Made by a program: the position numbers and the translations under genes
Source: Sulfurimonas sp.
Lineage (GTDB): Bacteria; Campylobacterota; Campylobacteria; Campylobacterales; Sulfurimonadaceae
Length of the DNA: 12,605 bases
Reading direction: 5' to 3'
NCBI GenBank assembly: GCA_021648465.1
Contig: JAKISR010000055.1
Span: 1 to 12,605 of the forward strand
The notes under the pieces: model-generated
Told to the model about the DNA's origin: nothing
What the model saw: only the letters and a program-made list of their open reading frames with translations
Databases searched by the model: none
Shown: one piece after another, positions 1 through 6,410 of the stretch
How the letters are laid out: the number at the start of each line of letters is the position of its first letter
Position numbering within the stretch: position 1 is the stretch's first letter

Positions 1-228
1 ATTCTCTTGTTTTGGAAAAAGTTACACCCGTTGGGTGAAGTCTTTGAGTGTGACTTTTTCGCTTTGAAGTACCTAATTATAGAGCAATCAAGCTTGTTGT
101 CTAATTTGGTATGGAATTATTGGGGATTGCTTAGATATAATAATGATTAATTAAAAAAAAGAAAATAGTGAATTCATTAGTAGTTAGATTTCATTAAAAA
201 GTTTTTTAGAGTTGTCTGATAGTTAACA
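1..228. other. left-edge region with no assignable gene
   Basis: Plus frame 1 stays open from the window edge to a TAA at 148-150 (49 codons). It could be the 3' end of a gene that starts outside the window, but the peptide matches no family I know and a strong hairpin sits inside it. Bases 151-228 are AT-rich and lie downstream of the minus-strand PAS-GGDEF gene. I see no convincing T-tailed terminator for that gene here. Confidence 0.3.
15..60. repeat. imperfect inverted repeat / hairpin
   Basis: GAAAAAGTTACAC (15-27) pairs with GTGTGACTTTTTC (48-60), giving a 13-base stem with a single G-T wobble and a 20-base loop. The A-rich start and T-rich end are typical of a bidirectional rho-independent terminator. 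A competing small hairpin, CACCC (25-29) with GGGTG (33-37), uses part of the same left arm, and AAGTC (38-42) can pair with GACTT (52-56). It may be the terminator of an upstream gene or a dispersed palindromic repeat. Confidence 0.5.
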
Positions 229-1194
229 TTACTTTTCAATATGCATGACAACTTGATTTCGTCCTGCTTTTTTTGCTTTATAGAGAGCTTTGTCAGAAGC
301 TGCATAAATAAATTCTTCACTATATGAAGAGGTTTGCATATCTGAGATAACAATACCAAAAGAAGCAGTTAGATACTTGCTAACTTTATTTTTAATATGA
401 TTAATATGTAGTTTTTCTACTTCAAGACAAATATTTTTTGTATAATCAATAGATTCTTCCGCAGTTAATCCTGTAAAGAAAAAAGCAAATTCTTCTCCCC
501 CTAACCTAAAACAATAATCACTTCCTCTGCTTAATTTTTTTGTTAAGAGATGTGCTATTGTTTTTAATGCTTCATCACCTTTATGATGACCATATGTATC
601 ATTATATTGTTTAAAATAATCAATATCCATCATTACAAATGTAAAGCTGGCTTGTCCTCTTTTTGCCCGTTGAAGTTCTTTGGTAATAATTTTATTATAA
701 TGACGTCTATTAAAAAGACCTGTTAATACATCATGAATTGCTTCTTGTTCAAGTTTTTTAGTAGTAGTAATATTGTGACGAATTGAAGAGAAGCCAATTA
801 ATCTTCTATTTTTAGCATAACGTGGAAATATAACGACATGTAACCAAAGAGTGGAGCCATCTTTTTTTAAATTTTTAATATCATTTTCCCATATATCACC
901 ATTTAAAATAGTCTTCCACATCTTTTTAAAAAAGATTTCTTTTGTATCTGGATGCTTGATTATGGTATGCGTTTTTCCAATAAGCTCATCTTTGTTAAAG
1001 CCTGTTAATTCACAAAAAGAGTTAGTTACATCTATAATAATTCCAGTTTTATCTGTTTTGGTAGTAAATACATGTTCTTCCATAATATGGATATATTCCA
1101 TAATATCTTTATTATTAGTTTTGATTGTTTGATTAAATTCTTCTAGGGTTTTTAATTGAACTGATTTGTCATGTAGAGATAAATTGTCACCCAT
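229..1194 (-). CDS. PAS-GGDEF diguanylate cyclase with Aer-like PAS domain
   Basis: This 321-residue protein probably makes cyclic di-GMP from two GTP in response to a signal sensed by its PAS domain. No signal peptide or membrane segment is visible, so it should be cytosolic. The PAS domain spans about 42-142 and has Aer-type features: an ELTGFNKDELIGK stretch, HPD at 81-83, W93, W102 and KN at 107-108. A linker leads to the GGDEF domain (about 152-318), with DVLTGLFNRR at 155-164, metal-binding D190 in MMDID, and an intact GGEEF active site at 232-236. RGSD at 223-226 lies five residues before GGEEF and matches the RxxD inhibitory site, so product feedback is expected. It starts 31 bases after the stop of the DUF234-type gene and is probably co-transcribed with it. 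The ATG has only a weak purine-rich leader. Family assignment is firm; FAD binding is an inference. Confidence 0.93.
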   Translation of the reverse strand: MGDNLSLHDKSVQLKTLEEFNQTIKTNNKDIMEYIHIMEEHVFTTKTDKTGIIIDVTNSFCELTGFNKDELIGKTHTIIKHPDTKEIFFKKMWKTILNGDIWENDIKNLKKDGSTLWLHVVIFPRYAKNRRLIGFSSIRHNITTTKKLEQEAIHDVLTGLFNRRHYNKIITKELQRAKRGQASFTFVMMDIDYFKQYNDTYGHHKGDEALKTIAHLLTKKLSRGSDYCFRLGGEEFAFFFTGLTAEESIDYTKNICLEVEKLHINHIKNKVSKYLTASFGIVISDMQTSSYSEEFIYAASDKALYKAKKAGRNQVVMHIEK

Positions 1195-1225
1195 TTGCTT
1201 TTTCCATTATTAAGATTTTATAAGA

Positions 1226-2155
1226 CTAGTATCTTTTTCCTTCACACTCGATAAAATCTCTCTCATTTAAATTTTCTACAAGAGGCTTGAAGTTTTTAAG
1301 AGCAAGTAGTTTTAACTTAGAACCCTTTAGAGCTTTAAGCTCATTTGTAAAACCACTTTTTGAGACAATTACATAAATGTCAGGTTTTAATTCTGCTAAT
1401 GCACATTGCTCTTTTAGTTTTGCAAGCTCACTCTTTTTTGCTTTAGATTTAGAGTACTTTGTGATTCCTACTATAATTTTACCAGAGGCTGTTTTTGCTA
1501 AGATGTTTATGGAAGTGTTTCTGTCCCAGTAACCTCCTATCTCTACTATTGGGTCCTTTTGGAAGTTTTTTTTCATAACTTCCATCGCCAGTTTTGTAAA
1601 AATAAGCTCTGAGAACTCTTGTTCACGGTTTGCAAATCTTTCTTGAGATTCTTTATAGTCACCGTCTTTGATAGTTTTGAAAAATGGAGATATAAAAGAG
1701 AACCAAAAACGCATAAAAGGTTTTGTGAAATTTAACTTTTCATCTATGTTATCATCACTAGGAGGTTTTTCAAGTGAATATTCAGCTTCTAAAAAACCGT
1801 TGTCAAAGAGGTTCTCCATTGCATACTCACCATCTTTGCGTGAAATCCTAGCTCTTTTTAGGGCTGAATGAGTTCGACGATCTCCCATTGCAATGCCTGT
1901 AAGCAGCGAGTGCGTAATTTTATCACTCTGTGTAATTTGAGTAATGTCTGCATGTATATAACGATAGTTGTTTAAAACCTTACTCTCTATCAATTTAGGC
2001 AATGGCATTTGCATATCAATACCCCAGCTCATCCCGCCAAATACAGAAAAATACTCTATAGCCTGCTCAAAGTCTTTAGGTTTGTTTTGAAAGTAAAAAG
2101 AGCGAAACTGTTCTAAAAGTGTTGAGTTTTTTTTGTATCTGTTGTATTTTGACAT
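1226..2155 (-). CDS. stand-alone DUF234-type protein (winged helix plus degenerate nuclease-like domain)
   Basis: In this 309-residue protein, residues about 80-125 look like a winged helix. About 140-235 resemble DUF234, the domain usually at the C-terminus of archaeal-type ATPases, with its FxRFWFSFI signature (147-155) and an EIGGYWDR strand (205-212). In many relatives the following segment reads like a PD-(D/E)XK nuclease core (IDIVA, then a GExK-type strand). Here it reads INILA (216-220) with N217 in place of the acid, and GITK (230-233) with I231 in place of the second acid, so catalysis is doubtful. There is no Walker A motif, so the ATPase partner domain is absent. The ATG follows AAGG at a suitable distance, and a TATAAT lies at 2184-2189 on the minus strand. 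Function is unknown. The DUF234 assignment is from remembered motif similarity. Confidence 0.72.
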   Translation of the reverse strand: MSKYNRYKKNSTLLEQFRSFYFQNKPKDFEQAIEYFSVFGGMSWGIDMQMPLPKLIESKVLNNYRYIHADITQITQSDKITHSLLTGIAMGDRRTHSALKRARISRKDGEYAMENLFDNGFLEAEYSLEKPPSDDNIDEKLNFTKPFMRFWFSFISPFFKTIKDGDYKESQERFANREQEFSELIFTKLAMEVMKKNFQKDPIVEIGGYWDRNTSINILAKTASGKIIVGITKYSKSKAKKSELAKLKEQCALAELKPDIYVIVSKSGFTNELKALKGSKLKLLALKNFKPLVENLNERDFIECEGKRY

Positions 2156-2183
2156 GTAGAGAGCCTTGGAGTTTGTTTATATG

Positions 2184-2189
2184 ATTATA
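2184..2189 (-). promoter_or_regulatory. -10 box for the DUF234-type gene
   Basis: The minus strand reads TATAAT here, 29 bases before the ATG at 2155. It overlaps an AT-rich palindrome, TATAC-A-GTATA (2186-2196). Larger ATGATT/AATCAT arms (2181-2186 and 2204-2209) flank that palindrome. No good -35 hexamer is visible. Confidence 0.4.
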
Positions 2190-2379
2190 CAGTATATAAA
2201 TGAAATCATGGTTTGATGTATTCGTTAAAAGTTAAGCTTATTGTAAAAAAATCTTTAATAGTAGTTTACGGAACTCTTTTTTTTTGAAGATGAGCAAGAA
2301 TTTTTAAAAATGCACTCTTTTGCTATTAGTGCTCACAATCATCACACTTTTTTTTACTAAAATGATAAAATATTTAGTG

Positions 2380-2385
2380 TATAAT
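2380..2385 (+). promoter_or_regulatory. -10 box for the two-component operon
   Basis: TATAAT lies 29 bases before the ATG at 2415, preceded by a T-rich run at 2347-2355 but no consensus -35 box. Campylobacterota sigma-70 promoters often have a poor -35 and T-rich upstream DNA, so this is a reasonable promoter candidate. Confidence 0.45.
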
Positions 2386-2414
2386 TAAATATAAAATTAT
2401 TAAAAAGTTGTGTA

Positions 2415-2639
2415 ATGCTAAAAACTCTTGCTATATTATTTTCATCACTACTGCTAATCTCTATCTTATATGCACAAGAAAACTTTAGTGAAATGAGTAC
2501 TCAAGAACTTATATCTATCATGGGCTATGTTAAGCAAAGTGAGTTAGTGCAATTTAAACAAGAGCTTGAATCGAGAGTGATAAATATGAGTGAAGAAGAG
2601 AAAAAAGCTTATAATAAAAATCTAGATAAACTAAAATAA
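2415..2639 (+). CDS. small secreted DUF1104-like protein
   Basis: A 74-residue protein with a clear signal peptide: K3, a hydrophobic core at about 5-18 and a likely cut after LYA (residue 20). The mature part of about 54 residues is charged and helical, with STQELI (28-33) and ELESRVINMSEEEKKAY (49-65). This resembles DUF1104, a family I know from Campylobacter and Helicobacter periplasmic proteins. It is the first gene of the sensor-regulator operon and ends 2 bases before the response regulator. A periplasmic accessory or target protein of that system is plausible, by analogy with small helical periplasmic proteins such as CpxP, but this is inference. No metal-binding cysteine or histidine is seen. 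The ribosome binding site is weak. Confidence 0.72.
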   Translation: MLKTLAILFSSLLLISILYAQENFSEMSTQELISIMGYVKQSELVQFKQELESRVINMSEEEKKAYNKNLDKLK

Positions 2640-2641
2640 TT

Positions 2642-3313
2642 ATGAAAGCAAAAATACTACTACTTGAAGATGACTTAACGCTAAGCGAAACCATTGTTGA
2701 GTTTTTGCAAGACAGTGGTTTTGATGTAGTAACTGCTTATGATGGTGAACAAGCTTCAGATATTATATATGAACAGCAATTTGATTTGTTTTTACTTGAT
2801 GTAAATGTTCCGCTTCTTAATGGGTTTGAGTTATTAAAACAAAAACGAAACGATGGCGTTAAAACTCCTGCCATCTATATCACCTCACTAAATTCTATAG
2901 ATTCACTTGAAGATGGTTACAAGAGTGGTTGTGATGATTACATCAGAAAACCTTTCGTTTTAAAAGAACTTCTTTTTAGAGTGCAAAATATTTTAAAAAG
3001 AGGCTATTTTCATGAGAGTAGCTCAAGAGTTAAAATAGATAAAACTATAGAGTATGATGCAGAATCAAATCTACTGTTTGTAGATTCTAAACAGGTTCAG
3101 TTAAATACAAAAATATCTCTACTTCTAAAACTTTTTTTACAAAACCAAGGGGAAGTTATTTCACATGAAAGGATTTATGATACTCTTTGGAATTATGAAG
3201 AAACTCCTAGCGAGAGTGCTTTGAGGACCTACATGAAAGATCTTAGAAAAATTATAGGAAAGGAAAAAATTGTTAGCATCAAAAAGCTTGGGTATAGATT
3301 TTCATCAAAGTGA
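2642..3313 (+). CDS. OmpR/PhoB-family response regulator
   Basis: At 223 residues it has the usual length for the family. The receiver domain (about 3-118) has the acidic pair D10/D11, phospho-acceptor D53 in LLLDVNVP, T81 and K103 in IRKPF. A winged-helix DNA-binding domain of OmpR type fills about 128-221, ending with the typical LRKIIGKEKIVSIKKLGYRF. All phosphorylation residues are present, so it should be a phosphorylation-switched transcription factor for the kinase encoded next. Its 3' end overlaps the predicted kinase start by 44 bases. The signal and target genes cannot be read from the sequence; autoregulation of this operon would be typical. Confidence 0.95.
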   Translation: MKAKILLLEDDLTLSETIVEFLQDSGFDVVTAYDGEQASDIIYEQQFDLFLLDVNVPLLNGFELLKQKRNDGVKTPAIYITSLNSIDSLEDGYKSGCDDYIRKPFVLKELLFRVQNILKRGYFHESSSRVKIDKTIEYDAESNLLFVDSKQVQLNTKISLLLKLFLQNQGEVISHERIYDTLWNYEETPSESALRTYMKDLRKIIGKEKIVSIKKLGYRFSSK

Positions 3314-4454
3314 AAAACAAACTCTTTTTAGATTTTTATCTTTATATATTTTACTAACAGTTATTATTATCTCTGTTTTTTCTTTTATTTATTTTGAGCT
3401 TCAAAAAGATTTGATGCTTCAGCAAAAAAAATCAATTCTACAAAAATACTCTAAAGAGCTTATAGAAGATCTTAAGCACCTGCATATAAACTTTGATAAA
3501 ACACAATTTTACCCAAGAAGTGATAAGTTTAACTCTGCAATTTTTGATAGTGAGCAAAAGCTAATATTTTCAACTACACAAATCAAACTAAGATTAGATA
3601 AGATTTTGTATTTTGAAAATGAAGTTATTCACCTAGTTAATATACCTGAATCCTACTACCTTGGTGCTATGTTTATCGTAGTAGAAATGAAAGATGATAA
3701 AATGTGGTCAGAACAAACCAAAAAAGAGATTGTAATTTTTGGCGGTATAACATTTTTGTTTATGTTAGTTATAGGTTATGTTTTGCTTCGACTATTTTTA
3801 AAGCCTATGCGTGATGCTATTACTTTACTAGACGAATTTATAAAAGATACTACACATGAGTTAAATACACCAGTTAGTACTATAGTAGCAAATATAGAGA
3901 TGATAGATAAGTCATCACTTGATGAAAAGCTAGTGAAAAAAATAGATAGAATAGATATAGGTGCTAAGACAATATCAAATATCTACCAAGATTTAACCTA
4001 CTTAACACTTGGAAATAAAATAATTTCTAATAATGAAGATATAAATATTGAGCAGTTAGTTTTACAAAGAATAGAGTACTTTACTTTACTTTCTCATACT
4101 AAAAAAATAACAATAAGCTCAAAAATCGTAGAAGAAACATTATTATATGCAGACAAGTCTAAAATTTCAAAACTTTTAGATAACCTGCTTTCAAATGCGA
4201 TTAAATACAACAAAGTTGGTGGAGATATTGTTGTTATAGTAGAAAGCAGAAAGTTTAGCGTAGATGACTCTGGTATAGGAATAGCTGAGGATGATATCTC
4301 TAAGATACAAGATAGATATACTAGGTTTAACAAAAGTAGTGGTGGTTTTGGGATAGGACTAAGTATAGTCTCTACAATTGCTAAAGAGTATAACTTGAAA
4401 ATTGATATAAGTTCTAAAGTGAATATAGGAACAAAAGTGAGTGTATCATGGTAA
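3270..4454 (+). CDS. membrane sensor histidine kinase, HAMP-less
   Basis: Partner kinase of the preceding regulator, 394 residues from a TTG at 3270. TM1 is at about 20-43, a periplasmic sensor loop of about 110 residues follows (46-152), and TM2 is at about 154-177. A short linker leads straight to the H-box DTTHELNTP (193-201, phospho-acceptor H196), with too little room for a HAMP domain. The ATPase domain has the N-box LLDNLLSNAIKYN (302-314), the G1 motif DDSGIG (332-337) and the G2 motif GGFGIGLSI (358-366). The start is uncertain. The TTG at 3270 follows an AAAGGA-like sequence, but that is also coding sequence of the regulator, and another TTG lies in frame at 3288. Either start overlaps the regulator. 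The periplasmic loop has no recognised ligand-binding motif. Confidence 0.9.
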   Translation: MLASKSLGIDFHQSEKQTLFRFLSLYILLTVIIISVFSFIYFELQKDLMLQQKKSILQKYSKELIEDLKHLHINFDKTQFYPRSDKFNSAIFDSEQKLIFSTTQIKLRLDKILYFENEVIHLVNIPESYYLGAMFIVVEMKDDKMWSEQTKKEIVIFGGITFLFMLVIGYVLLRLFLKPMRDAITLLDEFIKDTTHELNTPVSTIVANIEMIDKSSLDEKLVKKIDRIDIGAKTISNIYQDLTYLTLGNKIISNNEDINIEQLVLQRIEYFTLLSHTKKITISSKIVEETLLYADKSKISKLLDNLLSNAIKYNKVGGDIVVIVESRKFSVDDSGIGIAEDDISKIQDRYTRFNKSSGGFGIGLSIVSTIAKEYNLKIDISSKVNIGTKVSVSW

Positions 4455-4780
4455 AAAAAATAATTTTAATACTTAGTCTTATGTTTTGTTTTGCAAATGC
4501 AGATGTATATGAGAAAAATTGTGTTGAATGTCACAAACAACTGCCAGTTAGTATAGATAAGTATTTTTACAAGTATCTGCTTATATATAGTAGTGAAACT
4601 GATATGAAAAATGCAATGATAAGTTATTTGAAATATCCAGCAAAAGAAACTACTGTTATGTCAGATGCATTTATAAGTCGGTTCGGTATTAAGAAAAAAA
4701 GTAAACTAAGTGAAGATGAACTAAAAGAAGCTATTGATGTTTACTGGCAAAAGTACAAAGTTTTTGGAAAATTAAAATAA
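4448..4780 (+). CDS. periplasmic monohaem c-type cytochrome
   Basis: A 110-residue protein with a signal peptide (hydrophobic core about 5-16, likely cut after FANA at residue 18) and one haem c attachment site, CVECH (C25, C28, H29), just inside the mature N-terminus. M71 is a possible distal haem ligand, but the surroundings do not match ordinary cytochrome c553. The rest is rich in lysine and tyrosine and has no second haem motif. The start overlaps the end of the kinase gene by 7 bases (ATGGTAA arrangement), so the two are translationally linked. It may take part in the redox signal sensed by the kinase, or may be an output of the system; both are inferences. A weak AT-only hairpin (4779-4793) follows. 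Confidence 0.82.
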   Translation: MVKKIILILSLMFCFANADVYEKNCVECHKQLPVSIDKYFYKYLLIYSSETDMKNAMISYLKYPAKETTVMSDAFISRFGIKKKSKLSEDELKEAIDVYWQKYKVFGKLK

Positions 4781-4850
4781 TAAATTTTTTATTACACAAT
4801 TACTTCACAATTAGTTGTTAAACTTATTCCATCAAACAAAGGAGTTTCAA

Positions 4851-5177
4851 ATGAAAACTACAATGATAATAAAAACATTAAAATCTTTAGTTATAGCAGG
4901 TGCTATATTAGGCTCATCAACTTTACTTGCTAATGATGGTGCTACCCTTTATAATAAATGTGCAGGATGCCATGGTGCTAAGGGTGAAAAAGTTGCTCTT
5001 GGAAAAGGAAAAGTTATTGCAGATATGACTGAAGAGGAGCTTAATATATCAATGAATGGTTATATAGCTGGTACTTACGGTGGAGCTATGAAAGGTCTCA
5101 TGAAAGGTCAAATTGCAAATTTTTCAAAAGATGATATTAAAGCAGTATCTACTCATATAGCTTCGTTTAAAAAATAG
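4851..5177 (+). CDS. class I c553-type cytochrome c
   Basis: A 108-residue protein from the ATG at 4851, chosen because AAAGGAG lies just upstream (4838-4844); an in-frame TTG at 4815 has no such support. The signal peptide runs to about residue 27 (STLLA then ND). The mature protein of about 80 residues carries CAGCH (C37, C40, H41) in the usual YNKCAGCHGAKGE context. M80 or M84 in the GGAMKGLMKG stretch is the likely distal ligand, and the C-terminal helix SKDDIKAVSTHIASF is typical of the family. It is a soluble periplasmic electron carrier, probably passing electrons between the bc1 complex or a periplasmic dehydrogenase and a terminal oxidase. It lies 70 bases after the monohaem cytochrome and may have its own promoter. 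Confidence 0.92.
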   Translation: MKTTMIIKTLKSLVIAGAILGSSTLLANDGATLYNKCAGCHGAKGEKVALGKGKVIADMTEEELNISMNGYIAGTYGGAMKGLMKGQIANFSKDDIKAVSTHIASFKK

Positions 5178-5230
5178 AATAACTAGTCTCACTATTTTAT
5201 AAAAATAATCTCCCCTAAAACCTCTCTTTC

Positions 5231-5252
5231 CCTCAAAGTTTTTACTTTGAGG
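5231..5252 (+). terminator. hairpin after the cytochrome gene
   Basis: CCTCAAAG (5231-5238) and CTTTGAGG (5245-5252) form a perfect 8-base stem with a 6-base loop, 54 bases after the cytochrome stop. The following sequence is AT-rich (TATATATAATTTT) rather than a pure T tract, so termination on the plus strand is likely but not textbook. The minus strand lacks a T tract, so it would serve the convergent permease gene poorly. Confidence 0.6.
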
Positions 5253-5351
5253 TATATATAATTTTAAAGAAGATTTTTTTAAAATTCATAGAGCTAAAGA
5301 AGCAGTAATTCATCTTTTATTCAGCTGAGAGTATGGTAATTATTAGAGGGT

Positions 5352-6398
5352 TTAATTATTTGTTTTGATAGTCTTAAAGTAGGGCCTTAGGATAAAAAAA
5401 AGTATCAGTGCCCATAAAATAATACTACTTAGTATTTCTAAAATACCTGATTCTTCATGTAAGTGAATAAGAGATTTTGAATCAATTTCATTTATGTCAA
5501 ATATAAAGTCAAGTCCAAGCCCAAAAAGTATGCTTCCAAATATAATACTTCCTAAATAAATATATAAAGATTTTGTTCCTAGCATCTTTTTTACCACACC
5601 TATTGTTACTGTATTTGTTGCAGGTCCTGCACTTAAAAATACAAAAGCAGCTCCAGCACTTACGCCACTAAGCATTAAAGCTGCTGCTATAGGAAGTGAG
5701 GCGGTTGCACAAACATACATAGGAACTGCTATAGTAATTACTATAAGATATGATATCCAAGAGTATTGAGTTAAAATATCATTAAGATTTTGAGGAATTG
5801 CTATGGTGATAAGTGCTCCTAGAAGCAAACCCCAAAAAAGTGGCTTGGATATATCACCTAAAAGAGTTATAAATGCATATCTTGTAGCTTTTATAAATGA
5901 AAATTTTGGTTTTTGTTCATTATGAGTATGAGGAGTTTTACTTAAACTGCAACAACTTTTACTTTCCTCTTCATCTGTTATAACCTCTTTGTCTAAAATA
6001 TTTGCTAATATCCCTGCAATCATAGAAATAAGCATAGAGGTCACAACTCTGTATATTGTAAAAATCCAACCAAACATACCAAAGGTTGCTAAAATAGAAT
6101 CAACACCAGTAATTGGAGTGGAAATTAAGAAAGATAAAGTAGCACCTTTACTAGCACCACTTTTTTTTATGCTTGTTGCAAGCGGTATAACTCCACATGA
6201 GCATACTGGTAGAGGAATGCCAAAAATGGTGGCTTTTATAACAGAGACTATATTTTCATTTCCAAGATGCTTTGTAACTATAGAATCAGGAACTAATTCA
6301 TGTAAAACACCTGCAAATATAAGTCCAAAAAGAATATATATAGACATAGCATTACTAAGTTCAATTAATGCTGTGAAAAATAGGGTTATCACTTCCAT
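5352..6398 (-). CDS. SO_0444-type Cu/Zn efflux permease (DUF318/YraQ-like)
   Basis: A 348-residue inner-membrane permease with about eight to ten hydrophobic segments in two related halves. The first half carries PLPVCSCGVIPL (62-73, C66 and C68) and SFLISTPITGVDSI. The second carries the matching VPMYVCATASLPIA (225-238, C230) and SAGPATNTVTI. These motifs fit the SO_0444 family, linked to copper and zinc export in Shewanella. A hydrophilic loop (about 137-165) between the halves has CC (149-150) and HTH (157-159), and HLH occurs at 312-314; all could bind metal. It starts 12 bases after the gltX stop and is probably translated from the same transcript, with a weak ribosome binding site. Family is fairly sure; substrate is inferred. 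Confidence 0.85.
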   Translation of the reverse strand: MEVITLFFTALIELSNAMSIYILFGLIFAGVLHELVPDSIVTKHLGNENIVSVIKATIFGIPLPVCSCGVIPLATSIKKSGASKGATLSFLISTPITGVDSILATFGMFGWIFTIYRVVTSMLISMIAGILANILDKEVITDEEESKSCCSLSKTPHTHNEQKPKFSFIKATRYAFITLLGDISKPLFWGLLLGALITIAIPQNLNDILTQYSWISYLIVITIAVPMYVCATASLPIAAALMLSGVSAGAAFVFLSAGPATNTVTIGVVKKMLGTKSLYIYLGSIIFGSILFGLGLDFIFDINEIDSKSLIHLHEESGILEILSSIILWALILFFILRPYFKTIKTNN

Positions 6399-6410
6399 TT
6401 ATAAATCTTA

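Larger units (their letters stand above)
2156..2414. other. divergent intergenic region
   Basis: This 259-base gap separates the minus-strand DUF234 gene from the plus-strand two-component operon. It carries the candidate -10 boxes for both directions and long T tracts at 2277-2285 and 2347-2355. A short open stretch around 2265-2360 has no ribosome binding site and no recognisable family. I see no RNA gene. Confidence 0.5.

Noticed and set aside
2265..2360. Short open stretch with HNHH near its end, upstream of the DUF1104 gene, as a gene remnant.
   Set aside because: It is about 31 codons between stops, has no ribosome binding site, is low in complexity and matches no family I know; it reads as AT-rich intergenic DNA.
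4795..4814. Direct repeat CACAATTA (4795-4802 and 4807-4814) upstream of the cytochrome c gene as an operator.
   Set aside because: It is only 8 AT-rich bases, which arise easily by chance at this composition, and no promoter can be placed next to it.
4815..4850. Earlier TTG start for the second cytochrome, adding 12 residues.
   Set aside because: The ATG at 4851 has a strong AAAGGAG site and gives a standard signal peptide; the longer form would put a polar stretch in front of it.
5178..5351. tRNA or small RNA gene in the convergent gap.
   Set aside because: No cloverleaf or conserved tRNA arms were visible; apart from the hairpin at 5231-5252 the region is plain AT-rich sequence.
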